Below are positions 42,273 to 51,086 of a DNA stretch of 64,000 bases, one piece after another. The position numbers and the translations under genes were made by a program. Source of the stretch: JAEUMG01 sp046349315 (GTDB lineage Bacteria; Pseudomonadota; Alphaproteobacteria; Rhizobiales; Aestuariivirgaceae); NCBI GenBank assembly GCA_046349315.1, contig JAXMCQ010000005.1:191127-255126 (forward strand), given 5' to 3'. Each line of letters begins with the position of its first letter. Position 1 is the first letter of the stretch. The notes below the pieces were generated by a model, which saw only the letters and a list, made by a program, of their open reading frames with translations, was not told where the DNA came from and ran no database searches.

Positions 42273-43478
42273 ATGAGAATTTCGATCATGGCGCTGACCA
42301 CGGCCGCCCTTCTGGCCGGTACGTCGCTCGCCTTTGCTGATGACGTGAAAATCGGCGCATTGATGGACGCGACCGGCCCGATTGCGAGCTTCATGCCGCC
42401 ATTGCAGAACGCCACCAACCTCGCCATCAAGCATGTGAATGACGGCGGCGGCATTTTGGGCGGCAAGGCTGTCCTCGCGGTCGGCGACACCGGCGGCGCG
42501 GCGCAAGGGTCTGTCGATGCCGCGGGCAAGCTCGTCAATGTCGAGAACGTGCCGGTCATCATGGGTGCCTTCATGTCGGGCACCACGATCGCCGCCGCCA
42601 ACGCCGCGACCATTCCGGCGGGCGTCGTCCAGATTTCGCCAACCGCCACCTCGCCCGCCATGACGGATATTGCCGACAACGACACGCTTTTCCGGCTGGT
42701 GCCATCCGACAATTACCAGGGAGTCGTGCTCGCCAAGATCGTTCTCGACGAAGGCATCAAGAAAGTCGCTGTCACCTATGTGAACAATGATTACGGGGTC
42801 GGCATCGGCGAGACCTTCATCAAGGCCTTCAAGGATGCGGGTGGCGAAGTTGTTGCCGCCGAGAAGCACGAGGAGAAGAAGAACTCCTACCGCTCCGAGC
42901 TTGCAGCGCTTGCCGGCGCTGGCAAGGCCGATGCGCTGGTGGTCATCGCTTATGCGGGCGACTCGGGCTCGACCATCGTCAAGCAGGCGATCGAAGGCGG
43001 TCTCTTCGACCGCTTCATCGGAACCGACGGCCTGCGCGATGATGCGCTCATCAAGGAAGTCGGTGCTGATGCATTGAAGACGTCGTTCTTCTCGTCGCCG
43101 ACCTCGCCCGCCGACAATCCGGCACAGGCGAAGCTCCATGAACTCTACAATGCCGAGTTCAAGGAAGGCGCCGACAAGGCCTTCGTCGATCAGACCTATG
43201 ATGCGACCTTCCTCGCGGCCCTGGCTGTCGAGAAGGCAGGCTCGACCGATCGCACCAAGATCGCCAAGGCCTTGCGCGAAGTGGCGTCTTCGCCCGGCGA
43301 GAAGATCATGCCCGGCGAATGGTCGAAGGCCGTCGAAGCAATCAAGGCCGGCAAGGACATCGACTATGAAGGCGCCGGCGGTTCCTATGACTTCGACGAA
43401 CATGGCGATGTCAAAGGCTATATCGGCAAGTTCGTTGTCGACGGCGACAAGTATAAGCAGGTCGGCATATTCCAGTAA
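42273..43478 (+). CDS. Branched-chain amino acid-type ABC transporter substrate-binding protein
   Basis: Periplasmic LivJ-type receptor of 401 residues. Signal peptide to about residue 23 (ALTTAALLAGTSLAFA/DDVKIG), then GALMDATGPIASFMPPLQNA, the canonical opening of this family, and YVNNDYGVGIGETFIKAFKD in the second lobe. GGGAGGAA precedes the ATG. The family binds branched-chain amino acids but also amides, hydroxyacids and aromatic acids, so the ligand is open. It is followed by repeats (164-bp gap) and then livG. Confidence 0.92.
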   Translation: MRISIMALTTAALLAGTSLAFADDVKIGALMDATGPIASFMPPLQNATNLAIKHVNDGGGILGGKAVLAVGDTGGAAQGSVDAAGKLVNVENVPVIMGAFMSGTTIAAANAATIPAGVVQISPTATSPAMTDIADNDTLFRLVPSDNYQGVVLAKIVLDEGIKKVAVTYVNNDYGVGIGETFIKAFKDAGGEVVAAEKHEEKKNSYRSELAALAGAGKADALVVIAYAGDSGSTIVKQAIEGGLFDRFIGTDGLRDDALIKEVGADALKTSFFSSPTSPADNPAQAKLHELYNAEFKEGADKAFVDQTYDATFLAALAVEKAGSTDRTKIAKALREVASSPGEKIMPGEWSKAVEAIKAGKDIDYEGAGGSYDFDEHGDVKGYIGKFVVDGDKYKQVGIFQ

Positions 43479-43498
43479 CGAACGGCGAAACGCCTCTC

Positions 43499-43633
43499 AT
43501 CCCCTCTCCCCTGTGGGGAGAGGGTCAGGGTGAGGGGCGTTAGATTTCGCAGGATCGATGTGCGGCACTTGATCCCCCTCACCCTCCCATCGCTGGCGCG
43601 ATGGGCCCCACCCTCGCCCCCCAGGGGCGAGGG
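43499..43633. repeat. CCCTC-type repeat cluster (copy 5)
   Basis: Hairpins CCCTCTCCCC-TGT-GGGGAGAGGG (43502-43524), CCCATCGC-TGGC-GCGATGGG (43586-43605) and CCCTCGCCCC-CCA-GGGGCGAGGG (43611-43633), joined by TCAGGGTGAGGGG and CCCCTCACCCT boxes. They fill the gap between the binding-protein gene and livG and end 9 bp before the livG ATG. Confidence 0.85.
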
Positions 43634-43642
43634 ATCATAAAA

Positions 43643-44416
43643 ATGATCACCCTCGACCACGTGTCGATGCGTTTCGGCGGCCTCGTCGCCGTCGATGACG
43701 TCAGCCTCGAAATTCACGGTGGTCGCATCACCGGCCTCATCGGCCCCAATGGCGCCGGCAAGACGACGCTCTTCAACATGATCGCCGGAAGACTTATTCC
43801 AAGTTCCGGCCATATCGTGCTCGAAGGTCGCGACATCACGAAGCTGCCCGTGCATGAGCGAAGCCATATGGGCCTCGCCCGCACCTTCCAGATCCCGCAG
43901 GAATTTGCCCGCCTCACCGTGCTCGAAAACCTGATGGTCGCCGGCAATGGCACCAAGGGCGACAGTGTCTTCAATGCCGCCTTCCGCCGCCGCAATTATC
44001 GCGGCGAGGAAGAGGAGATTTATCACCGCGCCCGCGAGACGCTCGAATTCCTCGAACTCGAGAAACTGAGCAATGCCAAGGCTGGAACGCTCTCCGGCGG
44101 CCAGAAGAAGCTGCTCGAACTCGGCCGCGCCCTGATGAGCAATCCGCGCATCATCCTGCTTGACGAGATCGGCGCAGGGATCAACCGCACATTGCTCGTG
44201 CGCATTGCCGAAATGATCGCCCGCCTCAATGTCGAGCGCGGTTTGAGCTTCTGCCTCATCGAACACGACCTCGCCTATGTGCAGCGCCTGTGCAGCGATG
44301 TCATCGTCATGGCTGAAGGCCGCGTGCTCACCCGCGGCTCGGTCGAAGACGTGCGCCAGGACGAACGCGTGATCGAGGCCTATTTCGGCGGCGGCAAATA
44401 TGAGGAGCGGGCATGA
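43643..44416 (+). CDS. livG: Branched-chain amino acid-type ABC transporter ATP-binding protein LivG
   Basis: A 257-residue ATPase with Walker A GPNGAGKTT, signature LSGGQKKLLELGRAL, a Walker B that reads ILLDEIGAGIN (Ile instead of the usual Pro after DE) and H-loop LIEHDL. The C-terminal extension EAYFGGGKYEE is typical of LivG. The start at 43643 is the ATG before the first beta strand; the frame to 43601 lies in the repeat. It overlaps livF by 4 bp. Confidence 0.92.
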   Translation: MITLDHVSMRFGGLVAVDDVSLEIHGGRITGLIGPNGAGKTTLFNMIAGRLIPSSGHIVLEGRDITKLPVHERSHMGLARTFQIPQEFARLTVLENLMVAGNGTKGDSVFNAAFRRRNYRGEEEEIYHRARETLEFLELEKLSNAKAGTLSGGQKKLLELGRALMSNPRIILLDEIGAGINRTLLVRIAEMIARLNVERGLSFCLIEHDLAYVQRLCSDVIVMAEGRVLTRGSVEDVRQDERVIEAYFGGGKYEERA

Positions 44417-45132
44417 GCGCGCTGCTCTCGATCCGCGGGCTTACCGCCGGCTATGGCGGCGTCCCGGTGATCGACGGCATCGATCTCGATGTCGCGCCAC
44501 AGACCGTCTCCGTCATCATTGGCCCCAACGGCGCAGGTAAGTCGACATTGCTCAAATCGGTCTTCGCGCTAACACGCATCGAAGCCGGCAAGATTGCCTT
44601 CGGCGATCGTGACATCACCGGGTTGGCAACGGCGGATCTCGTGCCGATCGGCATTGCGGCGGTTCCGCAATCGCGCAACGTCTTCACGACGCTGACCGTT
44701 GCTGAAAATCTCGACGTCGGCACCTATGCCTCACCACCGCGCGACCGCCGCGCCGTCGAAGAGCGCGTCCTCACCCTCTTCCCGGACCTCCGCGCCAAGC
44801 TCAACCAGCAGGCCGGCACCTTGTCCGGGGGCCAGCGCCAGATGGTGGCGATGGGCCGTGCCCTGATGAGCGAACCGAAGCTGCTGCTTCTCGATGAACC
44901 GACCGCCGGCCTCTCGCCCGCCTATCTCGAGCGCATCTTCGATTTGATCCTCGGTGTCCGCGCTGTCGGGGTCACCATCCTGATGGTCGAGCAGAATGCG
45001 CGCCAGGCCTTGAAGATCGCCGATCGCGGCCACGTGCTGGTCAATGGCCGCAATTTCCAGTCCGGCACCGGCGAAGAACTGCTCGGCGATGAAAATGTCC
45101 GCCGCTCCTTCCTTGGCGGGGGCACGGCATGA
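44413..45132 (+). CDS. livF: Branched-chain amino acid-type ABC transporter ATP-binding protein LivF
   Basis: A 239-residue ATPase with GPNGAGKST, LSGGQRQMVAMGRAL, LLLDEPTAGLSP and the LivF-type LMVEQNARQAL at the H-loop place. It starts and ends with 4-bp ATGA overlaps (livG upstream, livH downstream). It should form the heterodimeric motor with LivG. Confidence 0.93.
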   Translation: MSALLSIRGLTAGYGGVPVIDGIDLDVAPQTVSVIIGPNGAGKSTLLKSVFALTRIEAGKIAFGDRDITGLATADLVPIGIAAVPQSRNVFTTLTVAENLDVGTYASPPRDRRAVEERVLTLFPDLRAKLNQQAGTLSGGQRQMVAMGRALMSEPKLLLLDEPTAGLSPAYLERIFDLILGVRAVGVTILMVEQNARQALKIADRGHVLVNGRNFQSGTGEELLGDENVRRSFLGGGTA

Positions 45133-46019
45133 TCGAGTTCCTGAATTTCTATTTGATCCCGGCGCTCACCCTTGGCGCGATCTATGCGCTGGGCGCCGTC
45201 GGCATCTCGATGATCTTCGGCATCCTGCGCTTTGCCCATTTCGCCCATGGCGACGTCATGACGCTTGGCGCCTATGGCACGCTCACTGCCGTGTGGCTCA
45301 TCCCTTTGCCGCCCTTGCTGCTCCTGCCCTTCGGCATCGCGCTTGCCATCGCAGCAACATTGGCGGTTGATCGCTTGTTCTACCGGCCCTTGCGCAAACT
45401 GCCGACGATATACACCGTCATCTCCTCCTTCGGCGTCGCATTGATCTTCCGCTCCCTCGCCCAGCTCATCTGGGGTGCGCAGAATGAAGTCTATGTCCCT
45501 GGCGTGCAGCGCCCGCTCGTCTTCTTCGATACGATCAGGGTCTCGGCCCTGCATGTCGAGGCTATCCTCATCATCATCGTCATCGCTATGGCGCTGCACG
45601 TCTTCCTCACCCGCTCTCGCCTTGGCCGCTCGATGCGCGCCGTCTCGGATGAGCCGGAGCTTGCCGCCGTCTCCGGTCTCGACACCGGCAAGGTCATTCG
45701 CTGGACCTGGATCATCGGCGCTTCGCTCGCCGCCATTGCCGGAACGCTTGCCGGTCTCGACACCGACGTTCATCCCAATCTCGGCTGGAATCTTTTATTG
45801 CCGATGTTCGCTGCGAGCATCCTCGGCGGCATCGGCAAGCCGATGGGTGCGCTCGCCGGCGGCATGGTCATCGGCTTGGCCGAAGAACTCTCATCCTATC
45901 CCTGGCTTGGCGACGGCCCATTGATTTCGCCGAGCTACAAGACGGCGGTTGCCTTCTTCATCATGGTGGCATTGCTCATCTTCAAGCCGCAGGGCCTGTT
46001 CAAGGGGAGACTGCTCTGA
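45129..46019 (+). CDS. livH: Branched-chain amino acid-type ABC transporter permease LivH
   Basis: A 296-residue permease with about eight hydrophobic segments. TLGAIYALGAVGISMIFGIL and FAHFAHGDVMTLGAYG at the N-terminus and SRLGRSMRAVSDEPELAAVS in the coupling loop are LivH hallmarks. The ATG overlaps the livF stop, and the stop overlaps the livM start by one base. Confidence 0.93.
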   Translation: MIEFLNFYLIPALTLGAIYALGAVGISMIFGILRFAHFAHGDVMTLGAYGTLTAVWLIPLPPLLLLPFGIALAIAATLAVDRLFYRPLRKLPTIYTVISSFGVALIFRSLAQLIWGAQNEVYVPGVQRPLVFFDTIRVSALHVEAILIIIVIAMALHVFLTRSRLGRSMRAVSDEPELAAVSGLDTGKVIRWTWIIGASLAAIAGTLAGLDTDVHPNLGWNLLLPMFAASILGGIGKPMGALAGGMVIGLAEELSSYPWLGDGPLISPSYKTAVAFFIMVALLIFKPQGLFKGRLL

Positions 46020-46972
46020 TGGAAATTACCGGCCTCGCCTTCTATCTCGTCGGCTTCCTCATTGCCGGCGGCATCTATGCGATCCTCTGCCTCGCCTTGA
46101 ACATCCAATGGGGCATGGGCGGCCTCTTCAATGCTGGCATCGCCGGCTTCTTCGCAGTCGGCGCCTATGCCTCGGCAATCGTCACCGCCGCTTCATCGCA
46201 TGGCAAGCACCTGGGCGGTTTTGCAATGCCGGTGCCGCTTGGTCTTCTCGCGGCGGCGTTCTTCGCCGGCATCACCGGCTGGGCTGTCGCCAAGATTTGC
46301 GTGCGCCTTAAGAGCGATTACCTCGCCATGGCGTCGATCGGCATTGCCGAAATCCTTCGCCTCGTCATCGTCAACGAGCAGTGGCTCACCAATGGCAGTC
46401 TCGGCATTGCCAATATTCCACGGCCCTTCGAAGGCCTGGTGCGTGGCCGCGAGGCCGATCTGCTTTTCCTGGCCGTCATCTGGCTCATCGTGCTGGTCAT
46501 CTATGTCTTCTGCTCAAGACTGAACGACAGTCCCTGGGGCCGCACCTTGCGCGCCATCCGCGACAATGAGGATTCGGCCCGCGCAGTGGGCAAGGATGTC
46601 GAATGGTTCAGGCTCCAGACCTTCGTCATCGGGGCAGCGCTCATGGGCGTTGCCGGGGCTTTGAGCGCCAGCTACTTCAAGTTCCTGTCGCCCGCCGCGA
46701 CCGAACCTCTGCTTGTCACCTTCCTGGTCTGGGTCATGCTCATGGCCGGCGGCAGCGGCAATCCGAAGGGCGCCATTGCCGGCGCATTGCTCATCTGGGG
46801 CATCTGGTCGATGACCGAGATCTTCACCAACCGATTGCCCGGCGAGTGGGCGACGCGCTCCTCCTATGTGCGAATGTTGCTTGTCGGCCTGCTGCTTCAG
46901 TTTGTATTGCAGCGCTATCGCCAGGGCCTGATCCCGGAAAAATCGCCGAAGCTTGAATTCGAGCGGAAATGA
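46019..46972 (+). CDS. livM: Branched-chain amino acid-type ABC transporter permease LivM
   Basis: A 317-residue permease. YAILCLALNIQWGMGGLFNA, CVRLKSDYLAMASIGIAEI and SPWGRTLRAIRDNEDSARAV (the ATPase-coupling loop) are typical of LivM. It closes the liv operon. Downstream are a family-3 repeat and then an SDR/isomerase/dehydrogenase set in the same direction, which may be catabolic partners of the imported compound. Confidence 0.93.
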   Translation: MEITGLAFYLVGFLIAGGIYAILCLALNIQWGMGGLFNAGIAGFFAVGAYASAIVTAASSHGKHLGGFAMPVPLGLLAAAFFAGITGWAVAKICVRLKSDYLAMASIGIAEILRLVIVNEQWLTNGSLGIANIPRPFEGLVRGREADLLFLAVIWLIVLVIYVFCSRLNDSPWGRTLRAIRDNEDSARAVGKDVEWFRLQTFVIGAALMGVAGALSASYFKFLSPAATEPLLVTFLVWVMLMAGGSGNPKGAIAGALLIWGIWSMTEIFTNRLPGEWATRSSYVRMLLVGLLLQFVLQRYRQGLIPEKSPKLEFERK

Positions 46973-46992
46973 TGGTTGAGACCTAGTCCGAA

Positions 46993-47101
46993 CCTCATGG
47001 TGAGGTGCCCGCGTAGCGGGCCTCGAACCATGGGCCACATCGCAAATCTAACGGCATGCTTCGAGGCTCGTCCCTTCGGGCCGAGCACCTCAGCATGAGG
47101 G
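46993..47101. repeat. Dispersed repeat of CCTCATGGTGAGGTGC type
   Basis: Two palindromic halves: CCTCATGGTGAGG with CCCGC-GTA-GCGGG (46993-47020) and the inverted part CTTCGAGGCTCG to GAGCACCTCAGCATGAGG (47058-47100) with the CCC-TTC-GGG core. This repeat is widespread in Bradyrhizobium-like genomes. Only one copy is seen here. Confidence 0.75.
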
Positions 47102-47111
47102 GGAGAGGAAC

Positions 47112-47858
47112 GTGAGTTCACGTAAAGTCGCATTGGTCACCGGCGCCGGATCGGGTGTCGGCCGCGCCGTATCTTTGGCGCTCGCCGGAGCAGGTTACGC
47201 CATGGTGCTCGCCGGCCGCCGCCAGGACGCGCTCGACAAGGTGAAGAGCGAAATCAAGGGAGAGGCGCTCGCCGTCTCCACAAACATCGCCGACCCAGCC
47301 TCAGTGGCAGCCCTTTTCGCCGCAACGAAAAAGCAGTTCGGCCGGCTCGATGTGCTCTTCAACAATGCCGGCATGGGCGCCCCCGCCGTACCGCTCGAGG
47401 ACATTACCATCGAGCAGTGGAAGGCTGTCGTCGACACCAACCTTTCCGGCGCCTTCTACTGCACGCAGGAAGCCTTCCGCATCATGAAGGCGCAAAATCC
47501 GTCCGGTGGCCGCATCATCAATAACGGCTCGATCTCGGCGCATGTGCCGCGGCCCTTCTCAGCGCCTTACACCTCGACCAAGCATGCCATCACCGGCTTG
47601 ACCCGCTCGGCCTCGCTCGACGGCCGCAAGCACAATATCTGCTGCGGCCAGATCGATATCGGCAATGCCGGCACCGAGATGACGGCGCGCATGAAGGACG
47701 GCGTCTTGCAGGCCGACGGCAGCCTGAAGCCCGAGCCCACCATGGATGTGAAGAACGTCGCCGATGCGGTCGTCTACATGGCGTCATTGCCGCTCGATGC
47801 GAATGTGCTCTTCATGACGGTCATGACCAACACCATGCCCTTTGTCGGCCGCGGATAA
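47112..47858 (+). CDS. SDR family oxidoreductase
   Basis: Classical SDR of 248 residues with TGAGSGVG, NNAG, catalytic Ser in NNGSISAH and YTSTKHA. The GTG start at 47112 follows GGGAGAGGAA. The C-terminus PLDANVLFMTVMTNTMPFVG resembles SDRs of the 3-ketoacyl/polyol type; substrate not assigned. It is the first gene of a set with the OtnI-like isomerase (6 bp gap) and the DenD-like dehydrogenase. Confidence 0.9.
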   Translation: MSSRKVALVTGAGSGVGRAVSLALAGAGYAMVLAGRRQDALDKVKSEIKGEALAVSTNIADPASVAALFAATKKQFGRLDVLFNNAGMGAPAVPLEDITIEQWKAVVDTNLSGAFYCTQEAFRIMKAQNPSGGRIINNGSISAHVPRPFSAPYTSTKHAITGLTRSASLDGRKHNICCGQIDIGNAGTEMTARMKDGVLQADGSLKPEPTMDVKNVADAVVYMASLPLDANVLFMTVMTNTMPFVGRG

Positions 47859-47864
47859 TCGCTG

Positions 47865-48650
47865 ATGCCGCGTCTCGCCGCCAATATCAGTCTGCTCTTC
47901 CCGGAATTGCCCTTCCTCGATCGCTATGAGGCGGCAGCAAAAGCTGGCTTCAAGGCCGTCGAAACACTCTTCCCCTATGAGTTCGATCCGGCCGAGATCA
48001 AATCGCGCCTCGATCGCTATGGCCTTACGCAGGTCTTAATCAACACGCCGCCCGGCGATTGGAATGCCGGCGAGCGCGGCATCGGCGCGCTGCCGGGCCG
48101 CGAGGCTGATTTCGAGAAGAGCTTCGATTTGGCACTCCGCTATGCCACCGCGCTCAAATGCGACAAGATCCATGTCATGGCGGGTCTCTTGCCGAAAGGC
48201 GCCGACCGCGCCCGTTGCCGCGATGTCTTCGTCGCCAATCTTCTGAAAGCCGCCGCCAAGGCGCGCGGCGAAGGCGTGACGCTCCTGGTCGAACCGCTCA
48301 ACACGCGTGACTTCCCAGGCTATCTCCATTCGACGAATGATGAAGCCGCCGACATCATCGTGCGCACCGGCCATGCCGTGCTGCTGCAGCTCGATCTCTA
48401 TCACTCGCAGATCATGGGTGGCGATTTGGCCGAGCGCACCCGCACTTTCTGGCCGCTCGTGCGCCATATCCAGATCGCCGGCGTGCCGGGCCGCCACGAG
48501 CCCGATATCGGCGAGATCAACTATCCCTATCTTTTCGACCTGATCGACAGCCTCGGCTACAAGGGCTGGATCGGTTGCGAATATCGCCCGAAGGCCGGAA
48601 CCCTCGAAGGTCTCGGCTGGGCCAAACCCTATGGTATCGGAGGACAGTAA
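47865..48650 (+). CDS. Hydroxypyruvate isomerase / 2-oxo-tetronate isomerase family TIM barrel
   Basis: A 261-residue TIM-barrel isomerase of the Hyi/OtnI family. NISLLFPELPFLDRYEAAA, LINTPPGDWNAGERGIGAL, LLVEPLNTRDFPGY (metal Glu), LQLDLYHSQIMGGD (Asp/His), HIQIAGVPGRHEPD and GCEYRP (Glu) match the family motif order. Partnership with the DenD-like gene (directly adjacent, no gap) supports OtnI, which interconverts 2-oxo- and 3-oxo-tetronate in D-erythronate breakdown; Hyi of glyoxylate metabolism is the alternative. The kinase OtnK and decarboxylase OtnC are not in the window. Confidence 0.88.
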   Translation: MPRLAANISLLFPELPFLDRYEAAAKAGFKAVETLFPYEFDPAEIKSRLDRYGLTQVLINTPPGDWNAGERGIGALPGREADFEKSFDLALRYATALKCDKIHVMAGLLPKGADRARCRDVFVANLLKAAAKARGEGVTLLVEPLNTRDFPGYLHSTNDEAADIIVRTGHAVLLQLDLYHSQIMGGDLAERTRTFWPLVRHIQIAGVPGRHEPDIGEINYPYLFDLIDSLGYKGWIGCEYRPKAGTLEGLGWAKPYGIGGQ

Positions 48651-49643
48651 ATGCGGGTTGTGATCACCGGCGGCGCAGGCTTCATCGGCCGCCATCTGGC
48701 AAAAAAGCTTCTCGAGCGTGGCGAATTGGCGGGTGCCGACAACAAGCCGCACAAAATTACGGAGCTCGTGCTGGTCGACATCGTCGAGGCCGCGCCCTTC
48801 CCCAAGCCGGACTCGCGACTGAAGACTCTCGCCGGCGACATCGCCGATGAGAAATTCGTGAAAAGCTTCATGACGCCCGACACCAACACGGTCTTCCATC
48901 TGGCGGCCGTGGTGAGTTCGGCGGCGGAAGCCGACTTCGATCTCGGCATGCATGTCAATTTCGACGGTACTCGCGTCATCCTCGAAGCCTGTCGCAAACT
49001 TGCCGCGCCGCCGCGCGTCGTCTTTGCAAGTTCCGTCGCGGTCTTCGGCGGCGACATGCCGACGCCCCTGACCGACCAGACCGCGCTCACGCCGCAGACC
49101 TCCTATGGTGTGCAGAAGACGATCGGCGAATTGCTTGTCAATGATATGAGCCGCAAGGGCTTCATCGACGGCCGCGCCTTGCGCCTGCCGACCATCGTCG
49201 TGCGCCCCGGTAAGCCCAACAAGGCGGCCTCGACCTTCGCCTCGAGCATCATCCGCGAGCCGCTCGCCGGCCAGGAAGCAATCTGCCCGGTCGAGGCCGA
49301 TGCCCGCATGTGGTATCTCTCGCCGCGCCGCGTCGTCGAGGCCTTCATCCATGCGCATGACCTTCCGGCTTCGGCCTGGGGCTGGAATCGCAGTCTCACA
49401 CTCCCCGGCATCGATGTGTCGGTCGGCGACATGGTTGAAAGCCTGCGCCGCGTCGCGGGCGACCGCTTCGTCAAGCGCATCCGCTGGGAGCCCGATCCGG
49501 TCATCAAGCGCATTGTCGCCGGCTGGCCCTATCGCTTCACGCCGGAGCGCGCGCTGAAGATGGGTTTCAAGGCGGATAAGGACATGGATGAGATCATCGC
49601 CGCCCATATCGAGGACGAACTCGGCGGCAAGCCGGTCGACTAG
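48651..49643 (+). CDS. denD: NAD-dependent epimerase/dehydratase family protein, D-erythronate dehydrogenase-like
   Basis: An extended SDR of 330 residues: ITGGAGFIGRHLAKKLL at the N-terminus, HLAAVVSSAAEADFDLGMHV, and YxxxK catalytic motif YGVQKTIGE. LRLPTIVVRPGKPNKAASTF and PLAGQEAICPV resemble DenD, which oxidises D-erythronate at C2. It directly follows the OtnI-like gene and probably acts with it. Confidence in the family is high and in the exact reaction moderate. Confidence 0.8.
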   Translation: MRVVITGGAGFIGRHLAKKLLERGELAGADNKPHKITELVLVDIVEAAPFPKPDSRLKTLAGDIADEKFVKSFMTPDTNTVFHLAAVVSSAAEADFDLGMHVNFDGTRVILEACRKLAAPPRVVFASSVAVFGGDMPTPLTDQTALTPQTSYGVQKTIGELLVNDMSRKGFIDGRALRLPTIVVRPGKPNKAASTFASSIIREPLAGQEAICPVEADARMWYLSPRRVVEAFIHAHDLPASAWGWNRSLTLPGIDVSVGDMVESLRRVAGDRFVKRIRWEPDPVIKRIVAGWPYRFTPERALKMGFKADKDMDEIIAAHIEDELGGKPVD

Positions 49644-49653
49644 CGCAACGGCG

Positions 49654-50913
49654 ATGGACGATCGCACCGAGCGGCCATTTCCTCTCCAACGCTATTTCTA
49701 TCTCGGTGTTCTGCCCGGTCTGCTTCTGCTGATCGCCGCGGTGGTCTATGCGACTACCGAAACTGTCCGGTCGGCCGCGACCGAGGTGATGCTGCAATTG
49801 GCCACCCGCAAGGTCGAGGGCGTCGCGCGCGGCGTTGAGACATTCGCACCCAGCGCCTGGCACAAGCTGCTGGCCGGCGAAACGCTCACCGGCGCCGATC
49901 TCGACGATCTCGCAAGGGCCTTTGCCCGCGAGCAGCAGGAAGCCCAGATTTCCAACCTCAAACTCTATGGGCGCGATCGCCGGACCCTGTTCGCCACCGA
50001 GGCTGACGAGATCGGTAAGATCGAGGACAAGCCGGCATTGCGCCAGGCACTCGAACGCGGTGAGCCGTCGGTTCTCGTCGAAGCGGACGCCAAGGGCGCT
50101 GCCACCTACGAACTCTATTTGCCCTATCGGTCGGGCGCGGAAGTCGCCACCGTATTCGAGATATACGAGCCGATCGCCGGTTTCGACGCGCTTGTCTGGC
50201 GCGTGGTGCGACCGGCCCTGGTCGTTCCACTGGCCTTGTTCTGCGTGATGCTCGGTTTCCTGGCCTGGCTGGTCGGGCGCGGACAGTCCGACATCGACAA
50301 GCGCACCGCGGCGATCACCGCATTGCGCCAGCGCATCGAGCGCCTGGTCTCCCGTCATGCCGTGGCAGCCATGCGCGGCCCCGACGCGCAGCCCGAAGCG
50401 ATCGCAGTAACATTGCTCTATAGCGATGTACGCGGCTTCACGGCCTTTTCCGAATCGCGATCGCCGACCGAGGTCATCGGCTTCCTCAATCGCATCATCG
50501 GCCTGCAGGTTGAGATCATCGAAAGCGAGAAGGGCGATATCGACAAGATGATCGGCGATGCAGTGCTGGCGCGCTTCCATGGCGACGATCGCGAGAGACA
50601 TGCGGTCTTGGCAGCGATTGCCATCCAGCACGCGATAGAAACGAGCGCGCTACCCTGTGGCGTGGGGATAGGCATCTTCACGGGGCCGGCAGTGGCGGGT
50701 CTCATCGGCGCTGCCGATCGCTACGACTATACCGTCATCGGAGATAGCGTGAATGCCGCCGCGCGCCTTTGCGCCCTCGCCCGTCGCGGCGAGATCGTCG
50801 CTGACAGCGCGTCCGTCACCGCCTCCGGTGTCGAAGGCTTCGCGGCTGCGAAATTCGTGAAGGTCGAGGGGCGGTCGGGAGAACTCTCCGTCCGAGCTCG
50901 GAATGCTACCTAA
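49654..50913 (+). CDS. Membrane-bound class III adenylate cyclase
   Basis: A 419-residue protein with a transmembrane helix near residues 14-38, a periplasmic sensor region of about 150 residues, a second helix near 190-212, then a class III cyclase domain (about 245-410). Catalytic residues are visible: metal Asp in LLYSDVRGFT and DKMIGDAVLARFHGDD, and the DYTVIGDSVNAAARL segment with the transition-state Asn and Arg. I chose the ATG at 49654, 11 bp after denD. It converts ATP to cAMP in response to an unknown periplasmic signal. A CNB-domain protein lies 10 kb downstream (60648-61916). Confidence 0.88.
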   Translation: MDDRTERPFPLQRYFYLGVLPGLLLLIAAVVYATTETVRSAATEVMLQLATRKVEGVARGVETFAPSAWHKLLAGETLTGADLDDLARAFAREQQEAQISNLKLYGRDRRTLFATEADEIGKIEDKPALRQALERGEPSVLVEADAKGAATYELYLPYRSGAEVATVFEIYEPIAGFDALVWRVVRPALVVPLALFCVMLGFLAWLVGRGQSDIDKRTAAITALRQRIERLVSRHAVAAMRGPDAQPEAIAVTLLYSDVRGFTAFSESRSPTEVIGFLNRIIGLQVEIIESEKGDIDKMIGDAVLARFHGDDRERHAVLAAIAIQHAIETSALPCGVGIGIFTGPAVAGLIGAADRYDYTVIGDSVNAAARLCALARRGEIVADSASVTASGVEGFAAAKFVKVEGRSGELSVRARNAT

Positions 50914-50961
50914 GGTAGTGTTATTCAAAATTTAAGATTGAAATCGACACTAGCCCCCATA

Positions 50962-50985
50962 AAACCGTTTAAGATTTCACGGTTT
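50962..50985. other. Weak stem-loop in the cyclase-SDR convergent gap
   Basis: AAACCGT and ACGGTTT form a perfect 7-bp stem with a 10-base loop, with TTTGTTCT on the plus strand after it. It is the only structure in the 173-bp gap 50914-51086 and may help terminate the cyclase transcript; the T-run is poor. Confidence 0.3.
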
Positions 50986-51086
50986 GTTCTCAGGCTACCC
51001 CCTACCAGCCAACCTCGCGAGGCCTCTCCTGGGGCTTCCTAGGCGATTCCAGAGGCATCCTGGTGGCCGACGTTCCCTATCCGTCC

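Noticed and set aside
48036..49667. A 543-codon minus-strand open frame opposite the OtnI- and DenD-like genes
   Set aside because: Antisense shadow of two well-supported genes with family motifs on the plus strand.
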